The translations under genes were made by a program, and so were the position numbers. A stretch of 64,000 nt of DNA from an uncultured Clostridia bacterium (lineage in GTDB: Bacteria > Bacillota > Clostridia > TANB77 > CAG-508), in assembly GCA_934167445.1 (NCBI GenBank), contig CAKPKJ010000001.1:1-64000 (forward strand). Reading direction: 5' to 3'. Positions 8,833 through 15,782 of the stretch are shown here, piece after piece. The notes beneath the pieces are model-generated. The model saw only the letters and a list, made by a program, of their open reading frames with translations. It ran no database searches and was not told the origin of the DNA. The first letter of the stretch is position 1, and every line of letters begins with the position of its first letter.

Positions 8833-9507
8833 ATGCGTAAAATGCTTATAATTATAGGAATTTTATCAATTATTTTTTTCGGAATGATAGCATATAGAAA
8901 GTTAGAAGTAAAAAATAGCACAACAGTAAATGCTGGAGAAGTAACACAAATACAAAGTTATATAGAAAAAATATATTTGTGGAAAGAGGTAACTAAAGAA
9001 GCTTTGCCAACATTTAGTGATATAAACCAAGCAAATGATAAATGGATATGGGAAGTAGTAAAAAATAATTTAGATGACTATGAAATTTCTTTAGAAGAAG
9101 CCAATGAAAAAGTAAAAGAATTATTTGGAAAAGAATGTAATAAACAAATGCCAAAAGAAGGAAATAGCAGTTTTATATATAATGAAGAATCTGGAAAATA
9201 TGAAGCAACTGGTGTAGAGCTAGATAACAAGCAAGATACATTTTTGATAAATAATATAACAAAAACAAAAGATGGATATCAAGTAGAAATAATCGAATAT
9301 TTAATAAATCATATGAATGAAAATAACATAACAATTGAAAATACAAATGAGGAAAGCTTAGGAACAGTTGGAAATAGTGCAAATGATACTAAAATACAAG
9401 ATATAGTAAAGCAAAATAAAAGTAGATTTACAAAAAAGAAAATTACACTAAAAAAAGAAAGTGAATCAGAAAATTCTTTAGTAGTAGAAAAAGTTGAAAA
9501 GAACTAA
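8833..9507 (+). CDS. Membrane-anchored protein of unknown function
   Basis: This 224-aa protein has one N-terminal hydrophobic segment (about residues 4-20) acting as a signal anchor, followed by a mostly charged extracytoplasmic region. It includes the stretch NDKWIWEVVKNNLD and a C-terminal Lys/Ser/Glu-rich part. I recognise no domain or catalytic motif. A GGAGG site precedes the ATG by 10 nt. It lies between the VanZ-like gene and a radical SAM gene in one direction, so co-transcription is possible but says little about its job. Confidence 0.75.
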   Translation: MRKMLIIIGILSIIFFGMIAYRKLEVKNSTTVNAGEVTQIQSYIEKIYLWKEVTKEALPTFSDINQANDKWIWEVVKNNLDDYEISLEEANEKVKELFGKECNKQMPKEGNSSFIYNEESGKYEATGVELDNKQDTFLINNITKTKDGYQVEIIEYLINHMNENNITIENTNEESLGTVGNSANDTKIQDIVKQNKSRFTKKKITLKKESESENSLVVEKVEKN

Positions 9508-9569
9508 TAAAAAATACGATAAAAACAAATAAAAAACAGAAAGTATAAAAATAGAAATGTGGAGTCGAA

Positions 9570-10463
9570 ATGCAAAAAGAATTAGAAAAATGTGAATTAT
9601 GTCCGCACAGATGCAAAGTAAATAGAAACAAAAATCAAATAGGAAGATGCAAGGCAACTAACAAAATAAAGTTAGGTTTATATTCTGTACATAATTTTGA
9701 AGAGCCTTGTATAAGTGGTAAAAAAGGCTCCGGAACAGTCTTTTTTTCTAATTGCAATTTTAATTGTGTATATTGTCAAAACTATGAAATAAGTCAACAA
9801 GGAAAAGGCAAAGAAATTACAATAGAAGAACTAGCAAAAATATTTTTAAAACAGCAAGAAAAAGATGTGGAAAATATAAATTTAGTAACACCAACAAGTT
9901 ATGTGCCACAAATAATAGAAGCCTTAAAAATAGCTAAAAGCAAAGGACTTAAATTACCAATAGTATATAATACAAATGGGTATGAAAATATAGAAACGCT
10001 AAAAATGCTTGAAGGCTATATAGATATATATTTACCAGACTTAAAATATGCGGAAGATGACTTGGGAAAAAAGTATTCTAAAATAGATAATTATTTTGAA
10101 ATTGCCACAAAAGCAATAAAAGAAATGGAAAAGCAAGTTGGAATTGCAGAGCTTAATGAAAATGGTGTTATGAAAAAAGGAATGATAGTAAGACACTTAG
10201 TATTACCGGGGCACCTTGAAAATAGTAAAAAAGTATTAAAATGGATGAATGAAAACTTAAATAAGGAAATATATATAAGTGTAATGGCACAATATTTTCC
10301 GACATATAAGGCAAAAACTGAAGAATACAGTGAAATCAATAGAAAATTAACAACAGAAGAATGGGAAGAAATTGAAAACTATATAGATGGTTTAGACTTT
10401 GAAAATGGCTTTATACAAGAACTTGAAGACCATGAAGAAGAATATGTGCCAAAGTGGTGGTAA
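9570..10463 (+). CDS. PflX-type radical SAM protein (pyruvate formate-lyase activase-like)
   Basis: This 297-aa protein carries the radical SAM motif C-x3-C-x2-C in CNFNCVYCQN near residue 65. An extra N-terminal Cys group (CELCPHRCKVNRNKNQIGRC) is typical of the PflX/COG1313 branch. Such proteins resemble glycyl-radical activating enzymes, but no pyruvate formate-lyase-like partner is visible nearby and the true substrate is unknown. VYNTNGY and LPDLKYA are conserved barrel motifs. Near its C-terminus it has a run of Glu and an HEEEYVPKWW end. It is followed within 62 bp by an FAD dehydrogenase. Confidence 0.85.
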   Translation: MQKELEKCELCPHRCKVNRNKNQIGRCKATNKIKLGLYSVHNFEEPCISGKKGSGTVFFSNCNFNCVYCQNYEISQQGKGKEITIEELAKIFLKQQEKDVENINLVTPTSYVPQIIEALKIAKSKGLKLPIVYNTNGYENIETLKMLEGYIDIYLPDLKYAEDDLGKKYSKIDNYFEIATKAIKEMEKQVGIAELNENGVMKKGMIVRHLVLPGHLENSKKVLKWMNENLNKEIYISVMAQYFPTYKAKTEEYSEINRKLTTEEWEEIENYIDGLDFENGFIQELEDHEEEYVPKWW

Positions 10464-10525
10464 ACACTTGTTAATAAAATTTATTTATGATATATTGAGG
10501 GTGCTAAGAAAGGGATGATTCTATT

Positions 10526-11953
10526 ATGAAAGATGACTATGATATAATTGTTGTTGGGATGGGACCAAGTGCAATATTTTTAGCATATGAATTAATTCAA
10601 AAAAACGAAGCTAAAAACATATTGTTAATAGATGAAGGAAAACCAGTTGAAAAAAGAAATTGCCCAATAGAAAAAGTTGGAGAATGCTTAAAATGCAAAC
10701 CATTTTGTAATATAACAAGTGGCTTTTCAGGGGCAGGAGCCTTTTCAGACGGAAAACTTTCTTTATATAATGAAGAAGATGATGACTTATATGTAGGAGG
10801 AAATCTTCATAAATATATAGGTGTTGAGAAAACTAAAAGATTAATAGACTATACAGATGACATATATCTAAAATTTGGAGCTGATAAAAAATTAGAAGGA
10901 ATAGAACACAAAGAAGAAATAACCAAACTAAAAAAGAAAGCTAAAAAAGAAGATATAACACTAATAGGAATACCTATAAGACATTTAGGAACAGAGAAAA
11001 GCCACGAAATATACAAAAAAATCCAAGACCATTTACAAGAAAATGGTGTAAATATGTTATATGAAACAATAGTAACAGATTTAATAGTGGAAAATGAAAA
11101 AATAAAAGGTGTAAAAATCAAGAATGCAAACAAACCTACAGAAGTTACAGAACTAACAGCAAAAAAAGTTGTTCTAGCAGTAGGCAGAAAAGGTGCAGAC
11201 TGGCTTGTAAATATGTGTGACAAACATAACATAAAAACAGAGCCAGGAACAGTAGATATAGGAGTTAGATATGAATTAAAAGACGAAGTTATGGCAAAAG
11301 TAAACAAATACTTATATGAGGGAAAATTTATATCAAGACCATATCCATTTAGAGATAAAGTACGAACATTTTGTCAAAATCCTAGTGGATTTGTATCAGA
11401 AGAAGTATATGATGACAATCTTTCATTAGTAAATGGTCATTCATATAAAGATAAAAAAAGTAAAAATACAAATTTAGCAATATTGGTATCACATAATTTT
11501 AAAGACCCATTTGATAAACCAATAGAGTATGGAAAAAATATTGCAAAAAATGTAAATGAACTTGGGAATGGCACAGTTTTAGTCCAAAGGCTAGGAGACA
11601 TTTATAGAGGAAAGAGAACTTGGCCAGAGGAGTTAGAAAACAATGAAGTAGAAGCAACATTAAAATCAGCAGTACCCGGAGACATAACATTTGCAATTGG
11701 ATATAGAACAATGACAGACATATTACAATTTATAAATGCGATGGACAAAGTCGTAGAAGGTTTTGCCGATCCACATAATTTATTATATGCACCAGAAATA
11801 AAATTTTATAGTAACAAAGTTTTAATAGATAGCAATTTTGAAACTAGCATAAAAGACCTATACTGCATAGGAGATGGCGGAGGAATGACAAGAGGATTAA
11901 TGATGGCATCAGCAGCTGGAGTACAAATGGCAAGAAATTTATTAGAAAAATAA
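10526..11953 (+). CDS. NAD(P)/FAD-dependent dehydrogenase, COG2509 type
   Basis: This 475-aa flavoprotein has an N-terminal Rossmann motif (VVGMGPSAIFLAYEL) and ends with the FAD-contacting CIGDGGGMTRGLMMASAAGV, as in the uncharacterised COG2509 dehydrogenases. A Cys-rich patch, CPIEKVGECLKCKPFC near residue 51, could hold a metal or iron-sulfur cluster, as is usual in this group. The segment GFSGAGAFSDGKLSLYN is also a family mark. The reaction is not known. The stop lies 12 bp before the preferred thyA start, suggesting a shared transcript. Confidence 0.85.
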   Translation: MKDDYDIIVVGMGPSAIFLAYELIQKNEAKNILLIDEGKPVEKRNCPIEKVGECLKCKPFCNITSGFSGAGAFSDGKLSLYNEEDDDLYVGGNLHKYIGVEKTKRLIDYTDDIYLKFGADKKLEGIEHKEEITKLKKKAKKEDITLIGIPIRHLGTEKSHEIYKKIQDHLQENGVNMLYETIVTDLIVENEKIKGVKIKNANKPTEVTELTAKKVVLAVGRKGADWLVNMCDKHNIKTEPGTVDIGVRYELKDEVMAKVNKYLYEGKFISRPYPFRDKVRTFCQNPSGFVSEEVYDDNLSLVNGHSYKDKKSKNTNLAILVSHNFKDPFDKPIEYGKNIAKNVNELGNGTVLVQRLGDIYRGKRTWPEELENNEVEATLKSAVPGDITFAIGYRTMTDILQFINAMDKVVEGFADPHNLLYAPEIKFYSNKVLIDSNFETSIKDLYCIGDGGGMTRGLMMASAAGVQMARNLLEK

Positions 11954-11965
11954 GAGGTAATGAAA

Positions 11966-12823
11966 ATGACACAGGCAGATAAAAATTTTATAGAAATATG
12001 TAAAGAAATATTGAAAAATGGTTATTCTTCTAAAGGTACTAATGTGCGTACAAAATGGGAAGATGGAACAGAAGCAAATTATATATCAATAGTTGGCGTA
12101 AGTAATAAATATGATGTGGAAAAAGAATTTCCAATGATAACACTTAGAAACAATACAAATACAATAAAAAAAGCGATAGATGAAATATTATGGATATGGC
12201 AAAAAAAATCAAACAATGTAAAAGACTTAAATTCTCATATATGGGACCAATGGAAAGACGAAAATGGAACAATAGGAAAAGCATATGGATACCAATTAGG
12301 TAAAAAATATAAATTTAAAACAAAAGATGGAATAAAAGAAATGGACCAAGTAGATTATGTTTTATACTTATTAAAAAATGATCCATCTAGTCGCAGAATA
12401 ATGACAAACATATTTAATCACGAAGAACTAAAAGATATGAACTTAGAGCCATGTGCATATGGAACGCAATGGCTAGTAAAAGAAGGAAAATTACATCTAA
12501 TATTAAATCAACGCTCACAAGATATGTTAACAGCAAATGGTTGGAATGTAATGCAATATGCAGTGCTACAGCATATGTTTGCACAAGTATCTGGTTTAAA
12601 AGTCGGAACTCTAACACATAATATAGGAGATTGCCATATATATGATAGACATATACCGTTAGTAGAAAAGTTATTAGAAGCGGAACCAATGGATGTATCT
12701 CCAAAATTAGTAATTAAAAATCCAACAAAAAACTTTTACGAATTTAAAGTAGAAGATTTTGAAATACAAGGATATGATTATAATAAAGAAGTAAAAATAG
12801 GAAAAATACCAGTAGCAGAATGA
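11966..12823 (+). CDS. thyA: Thymidylate synthase ThyA
   Basis: ThyA converts dUMP to dTMP using methylene-tetrahydrofolate, leaving dihydrofolate for the downstream FolA to recycle. The catalytic Cys is in EPCAYGTQW; the Ala-Tyr after it matches the B. subtilis/phage-type branch rather than the PCH of E. coli. The dUMP-binding motif NQRSQDM and the GDCHIYDRH segment are present. ATG 11966 is preferred because AGAGGT lies 7 nt upstream; ATG 11960 would be 1 nt from that site. The stop codon TGA lies inside the left arm of a perfect inverted repeat, so the element overlaps the gene end. Confidence 0.95.
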   Translation: MTQADKNFIEICKEILKNGYSSKGTNVRTKWEDGTEANYISIVGVSNKYDVEKEFPMITLRNNTNTIKKAIDEILWIWQKKSNNVKDLNSHIWDQWKDENGTIGKAYGYQLGKKYKFKTKDGIKEMDQVDYVLYLLKNDPSSRRIMTNIFNHEELKDMNLEPCAYGTQWLVKEGKLHLILNQRSQDMLTANGWNVMQYAVLQHMFAQVSGLKVGTLTHNIGDCHIYDRHIPLVEKLLEAEPMDVSPKLVIKNPTKNFYEFKVEDFEIQGYDYNKEVKIGKIPVAE

Positions 12824-12933
12824 TTTTGGGGTCGGAGCAAAAAATCATTTTAAAAATATAAAAAGTAAATATAAAATTTGGATTTTGAGAGTTGTGTAGC
12901 AAAATGATTTTTTGCTCCGACCCCAAAATCATT
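12819..12933. repeat. Perfect 33-bp inverted repeat between thyA and folA
   Basis: The left arm 12819-12851 and right arm 12901-12933 are exact reverse complements around a 49-bp AT-rich spacer. Each arm is itself a partial palindrome: AATGATTTT at one end faces AAAATCATT at the other around a GGGGTCGGAGC core. The left arm contains the thyA stop codon and the right arm ends at the folA ribosome binding site. It looks like a MITE/REP-type element or a large regulatory hairpin. No other copy was noticed in this window. Confidence 0.85.
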
Positions 12934-12948
12934 GGGAGGAATAAAAAA

Positions 12949-13437
12949 ATGTTAAGTATAATAGTAGCAAAAGCAAAAAATAATATAATAGGAAAAAATA
13001 ATGAACTAGTGTGGCACTTGCCAGAAGATTTAAAACACTTTAAAGAATTAACAACAGGCCATACAATAATAATGGGAAGAAAAACATATGAGTCACTAGG
13101 AAAACCATTACCTAACAGAAAACATATAATATTTAGTCAAAACCCGGACTTTAAAGTACATGAAGAAAATGTTCAAGTAGTTCATTCACTATTAGAGATA
13201 CAAGACCTAATAGAAGGAAAAGAAGAAGCGTTTGTAATAGGTGGGGCAATGATATATAATTTCCTAATGCCTTATGTAAAGAAAATGTATGTAACAGAAA
13301 TAAAACAAGAATTTAATGGAGATGCATTTTTCCCAATTATTAATAGTGAAGAATGGAAAGAAACAAGCAGAACTACAGGAATTAAAAATGAGGAAAATAA
13401 TCTTGATTATGATTTTGTAACATATGAAAAAATTTAA
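12949..13437 (+). CDS. folA: Dihydrofolate reductase
   Basis: FolA reduces dihydrofolate to tetrahydrofolate with NADPH and is the target of trimethoprim. The 162-aa sequence begins MLSIIVAKAKNNIIGKNN and has the WHLPEDLKHFK substrate loop (the acid residue is in this segment), the NADPH-binding IIMGRKTYES and the later FVIGGAMIY. The start is ATG 12949, 8 nt after GGGAGGA. The reading frame stays open upstream through the inverted repeat, but that extension has no family similarity. Its proximity to thyA makes a classic thymidylate-cycle pair. Confidence 0.95.
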   Translation: MLSIIVAKAKNNIIGKNNELVWHLPEDLKHFKELTTGHTIIMGRKTYESLGKPLPNRKHIIFSQNPDFKVHEENVQVVHSLLEIQDLIEGKEEAFVIGGAMIYNFLMPYVKKMYVTEIKQEFNGDAFFPIINSEEWKETSRTTGIKNEENNLDYDFVTYEKI

Positions 13438-13508
13438 AAAGTCAAATTTAAAGTGATTTTTAGTTGTAAATATAAAACAAATATTTCATTTGTGTTACAA
13501 AAAAGTTG

Positions 13509-13537
13509 TTGACAAGAATAAAAAGTTTGTATATTAT
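13509..13537 (+). promoter_or_regulatory. Strong sigma-A promoter
   Basis: TTGACA at 13509-13514 and TATTAT at 13532-13537 are 17 bp apart. Transcription would start near 13544, ahead of a short open frame and a long hairpin. Confidence 0.75.
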
Positions 13538-13576
13538 AGATATACAGAAAAAACAAAAGAGGAGAAAAAAGAAAAA

Positions 13577-13639
13577 ATGAAAAGAACAACCAACGAAAGT
13601 CTTGAGGCTGTAAGAGAGAGAGAGAGAGCTACACTTTAG
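13577..13639 (+). CDS. Possible 20-aa peptide with Arg-Glu repeat
   Basis: ATG 13577 follows AGAGGAG by 11 nt. The frame encodes a charged peptide with an R-E-R-E-R run produced by the GA repeat and ends at TAG. It may be a leader peptide or chance. The GA run could slip and change the frame. Confidence 0.3.
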   Translation: MKRTTNESLEAVRERERATL

Positions 13640-13710
13640 TAAATAAAAGTAGCTTATTAAGTTTAGCTAAAACAGCAGTATTATGTCTATTTAAAAATAT
13701 AAATATGAAT

Positions 13711-13761
13711 AAAAAGACAGAAATAGAGCCAATTTAGTGGCTTTTTATTGCTGTCTTTTTT
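13711..13761 (+). terminator. Long hairpin terminator
   Basis: AAAAAGACAG at 13711-13720 pairs with CTGTCTTTTT at 13751-13760. An inner AGCCA/TGGCT stem (27-31 with 38-42 of the 13700 block) strengthens it, and T residues follow. Confidence 0.75.
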
Positions 13762-13862
13762 GCCGTTTAATTAAGTTATTAAATTTTTAAATTTAAATAT
13801 ATAAAAAGTAAATTTATTAAAATAAGAAACTAAAATTTACAAATAAAAGGAGGAATGAACAG

Positions 13863-15104
13863 ATGAAATTAAATCTAAAAGAAAGGAAAGGTATAACCCT
13901 GATAGCGTTGGTAATAACAATAATTGTATTATTAATATTAGCAGGAGTTTCAATTGCGATGTTAACAGGACAAAATGGAATATTAACACAAGCAAATAAC
14001 GCGAAAGACGAAACAGAACAAGCAAATGCAAAAGAAAAAGTGGAATTAGCAGTAATTGCGACAATGTCACAATCAAAACGTGGAACTCTAGATGCCGATA
14101 AGTTAGTAACAGAAATAACAAATCATTATGGAGGAACTGCAACAAAAACAGGAACAGGATTTCCTGTAAATACAACAGTAGATGGAAAATCATTTACAGT
14201 AAGTAGTACAGGAGAAGTAACAGCAACAGGAGATTCAACACCAAATCCACCAGTACCAACACCAACAGATGTAATAAGCGCAAAAAATATTGCTGATATG
14301 GATGACAAAACTAACATCTATGGAGCAACAGTAACAAACTATACCCCTGCAACCTCAACAGACGTAAAATGGAAAATATTCTATGCAGATAACGATAATA
14401 TATACCTAATAGCGGATAATTATGTAGAAAGAACAAACTTACCAAATAGTACAAATGGAACAACAGCAACAGCTAATAAGCCAAATGATGGAAGTAGTAG
14501 TTATGCAAGGACTGCAAATTTTACTAATATATTAGGAGATTATGCAGGTTCAGCAAGAATAACAGATAGTAGATTAAAAGCATTAAATAATGACTATTTT
14601 AATACAAAAGGATTTTCAAGTACAAATAATAATATGAAATCAGTAGCATATATGATGGATACAACAGCTTGGAATAGCAAGTTCAAAGATACAAATAATA
14701 AAGCAGATTATGTAATAGGTGGACCAAGTGTAGAACTATTATTCAAATCATATAATGCTAAATATAAAACAGCATTTGAGTCACAAGCAGTTGAATCATC
14801 AGATAAACGTAATACAGGATATCAAATAAGAAAAACATCAAGTGATAGCTGGGCTAATTATGTAAGTTCTATGTTATCAACAAGTGACCCATTATATGTA
14901 ATAACAGCACAATCAAATGCGCTAGCATATTGGTTGGCCAGTCCTTCTGTCAACGACGCTGACTTTGTGTTGAGTGCGTACTACTATGGCGGCGTTGGCG
15001 ATAGCGACTATCGCTATGACTCCAGTGGGTTCCGTCCGCTAGTTTGTCTACAATCTGGTGTAAAACTTCAAAAAGTTTCAGACAAACAATATACAATACA
15101 ATAA
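13863..15104 (+). CDS. Pilin-type surface protein with DGR-like variable C-terminus
   Basis: This 413-aa protein begins with a class III (prepilin-type) signal: a charged leader ending K-G (Gly10) followed by ITLIALVITIIVLLILAGVSI, with Ala where most type IV pilins have Glu5. The middle holds a VKWKIFYADNDNIYLIADNY segment and an extended, Asn/Thr/Ser-rich region. From Trp357 the C-terminus has the WLASPS ... GFRPLVCL pattern of C-type-lectin-fold variable domains diversified by retroelements. The DNA of this last part is far richer in G and C than the rest of the gene. Two DGR gene fragments follow directly. AAGGAGG precedes the ATG. The DGR-target call is strong as inference; a ligand is unknown. 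Confidence 0.8.
   Translation: MKLNLKERKGITLIALVITIIVLLILAGVSIAMLTGQNGILTQANNAKDETEQANAKEKVELAVIATMSQSKRGTLDADKLVTEITNHYGGTATKTGTGFPVNTTVDGKSFTVSSTGEVTATGDSTPNPPVPTPTDVISAKNIADMDDKTNIYGATVTNYTPATSTDVKWKIFYADNDNIYLIADNYVERTNLPNSTNGTTATANKPNDGSSSYARTANFTNILGDYAGSARITDSRLKALNNDYFNTKGFSSTNNNMKSVAYMMDTTAWNSKFKDTNNKADYVIGGPSVELLFKSYNAKYKTAFESQAVESSDKRNTGYQIRKTSSDSWANYVSSMLSTSDPLYVITAQSNALAYWLASPSVNDADFVLSAYYYGGVGDSDYRYDSSGFRPLVCLQSGVKLQKVSDKQYTIQ
14931..15065 (+). other. Putative DGR variable region (VR)
   Basis: This covers residues from about 357 to 401 of the pilin-like protein. Codons at many positions end in C or T and vary in the first two bases (GAC, TAC, TAT, GGC, AGC, CGC, TCC, AAC). That pattern is expected when adenines of AAC/AAT codons in a template repeat are mutated. 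Flanking conserved parts encode W-L-A-S-P and G-F-R-P. No template repeat is visible in the window. Borders are approximate. Confidence 0.6.
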
Positions 15105-15138
15105 TAAAAATAGAAAAAATAAAATAAAGTAAAAAAAT

Positions 15139-15167
15139 GCGGTAACAGGCCTTGTGTCTGTTGCCGC
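15139..15167 (+). other. GC-rich 12-bp hairpin downstream of the VR
   Basis: GCGGTAACAGGC at 15139-15150 pairs with 15156-15167, with two G-T pairs and a 5-nt loop. No T-tract follows, so it is unlikely to be a terminator. Hairpin/cruciform elements just past the VR are known to help retrohoming in DGRs such as that of phage BPP-1. Confidence 0.55.
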
Positions 15168-15183
15168 GGAAAAGGAAACAACA

Positions 15184-15366
15184 ATGAGTGTTGTAAATAT
15201 GGCAAAAGATATAAAAAAAGTCCATCCAGAAGATGTGGTAATGTATAAAGCAGGAAATTTTGTACAAAGTTTTGGGAACGATGCTTATATATTGTCATAT
15301 ATATTTGATTATAAGTTACGAAGTACAAAGGACAATATTTCAACTTGTTTTATTTTGCATTTTTGA
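15184..15366 (+). pseudogene. Truncated MutS-like (MSL) DGR accessory gene
   Basis: ATG 15184 follows AAAAGGA by 8 nt. The first 50 or so residues resemble the N-terminal mismatch-recognition domain of MutS (IKKVHPEDVVMYKAGNF, then a D-AYILSY segment). Small MutS-like proteins of this sort are known DGR accessory genes in Firmicutes. Similarity stops after the STC residues near 15345, where the frame runs into unrelated sequence and ends. The C-terminal half appears deleted together with most of the reverse transcriptase. Confidence 0.6.
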
Positions 15367-15491
15367 TAAAATAAATTAGCAAGTGCTAAGCCCCTGCTGG
15401 TTCCCATATCTTTTCTACAAACTTCGTTATAACTACTCACAATATTGTCAAAATCATATATTGCTGGGTACAAATTTCCTTTTCTTTTCAT
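15309..15491 (-). pseudogene. N-terminal remnant of a DGR reverse transcriptase
   Basis: On the minus strand an AAAGGAG site lies 6 nt before ATG 15491. The first 27 residues (15411-15491) begin MKRKGNLYPAIYDFDNI and end with a SYNEVCRK segment, matching the N-terminus typical of DGR reverse transcriptases. After residue 27 the similarity ends and the frame continues into unrelated codons that overlap the MutS-like fragment. None of the catalytic RT motifs (for example the YxDD box) remains. The gene is therefore a deletion relic. Confidence 0.65.
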
Positions 15492-15743
15492 TTGAATCTC
15501 CTTTAAAAACAATTTAATATATGGAAGTAAATACGATAAATGGAAAAAACTTACAATTATAACTGCATTATAAATTAGTAAATTGAATTATTCAATATAT
15601 AAATAAAAATTTTTATTTATTAAAGGCAAGAATTATAGTATATCAGTCAAAATTAGGTAAATTGTACAAGCTAAATCAAATTTTGAAAACTAAAATAGAA
15701 TGTAAAATTACTAAAAATTATGTAAAACAATTATTGTAACCTA

Positions 15744-15772
15744 TTGAAAAATAAATTTTGATATGGTATTAT
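15744..15772 (+). promoter_or_regulatory. Probable sigma-A promoter ahead of the Rpn gene
   Basis: TTGAAA at 15744-15749 and TATTAT at 15767-15772 have 17-bp spacing. The surrounding 15492-15875 stretch is AT-rich noncoding DNA. It also holds the left copy of a 14-bp inverted repeat (15783-15796) and a small GGCAG/CTGCC palindrome near 15816-15827. Confidence 0.6.
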
Positions 15773-15782
15773 AGGCACATAC

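Larger units (their letters stand above)
13544..13761 (+). ncRNA. Candidate small RNA or leader upstream of the pilin-like gene
   Basis: A strong promoter and a strong terminator define a transcript of about 218 nt. Within it are a GGAG-preceded 20-codon frame (13577-13639), a (GA)n run at 13614-13628, and a potential AGCTAC/GTAGCT hairpin at 13627-13652. It could be an independent RNA, a small-peptide mRNA, or an attenuator for the gene at 13863. I recognise no known RNA family. Confidence 0.4.

Noticed and set aside
12892..12948. N-terminal extension of FolA through the inverted repeat
   Set aside because: It would start at TTG without a ribosome binding site, adds 19 residues unlike any DHFR, and ATG 12949 has GGGAGGA at the right distance.
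15139..15167. Hairpin as an ordinary terminator of the pilin-like gene
   Set aside because: The stem is followed by GGAAAAGGAAAC rather than T residues.
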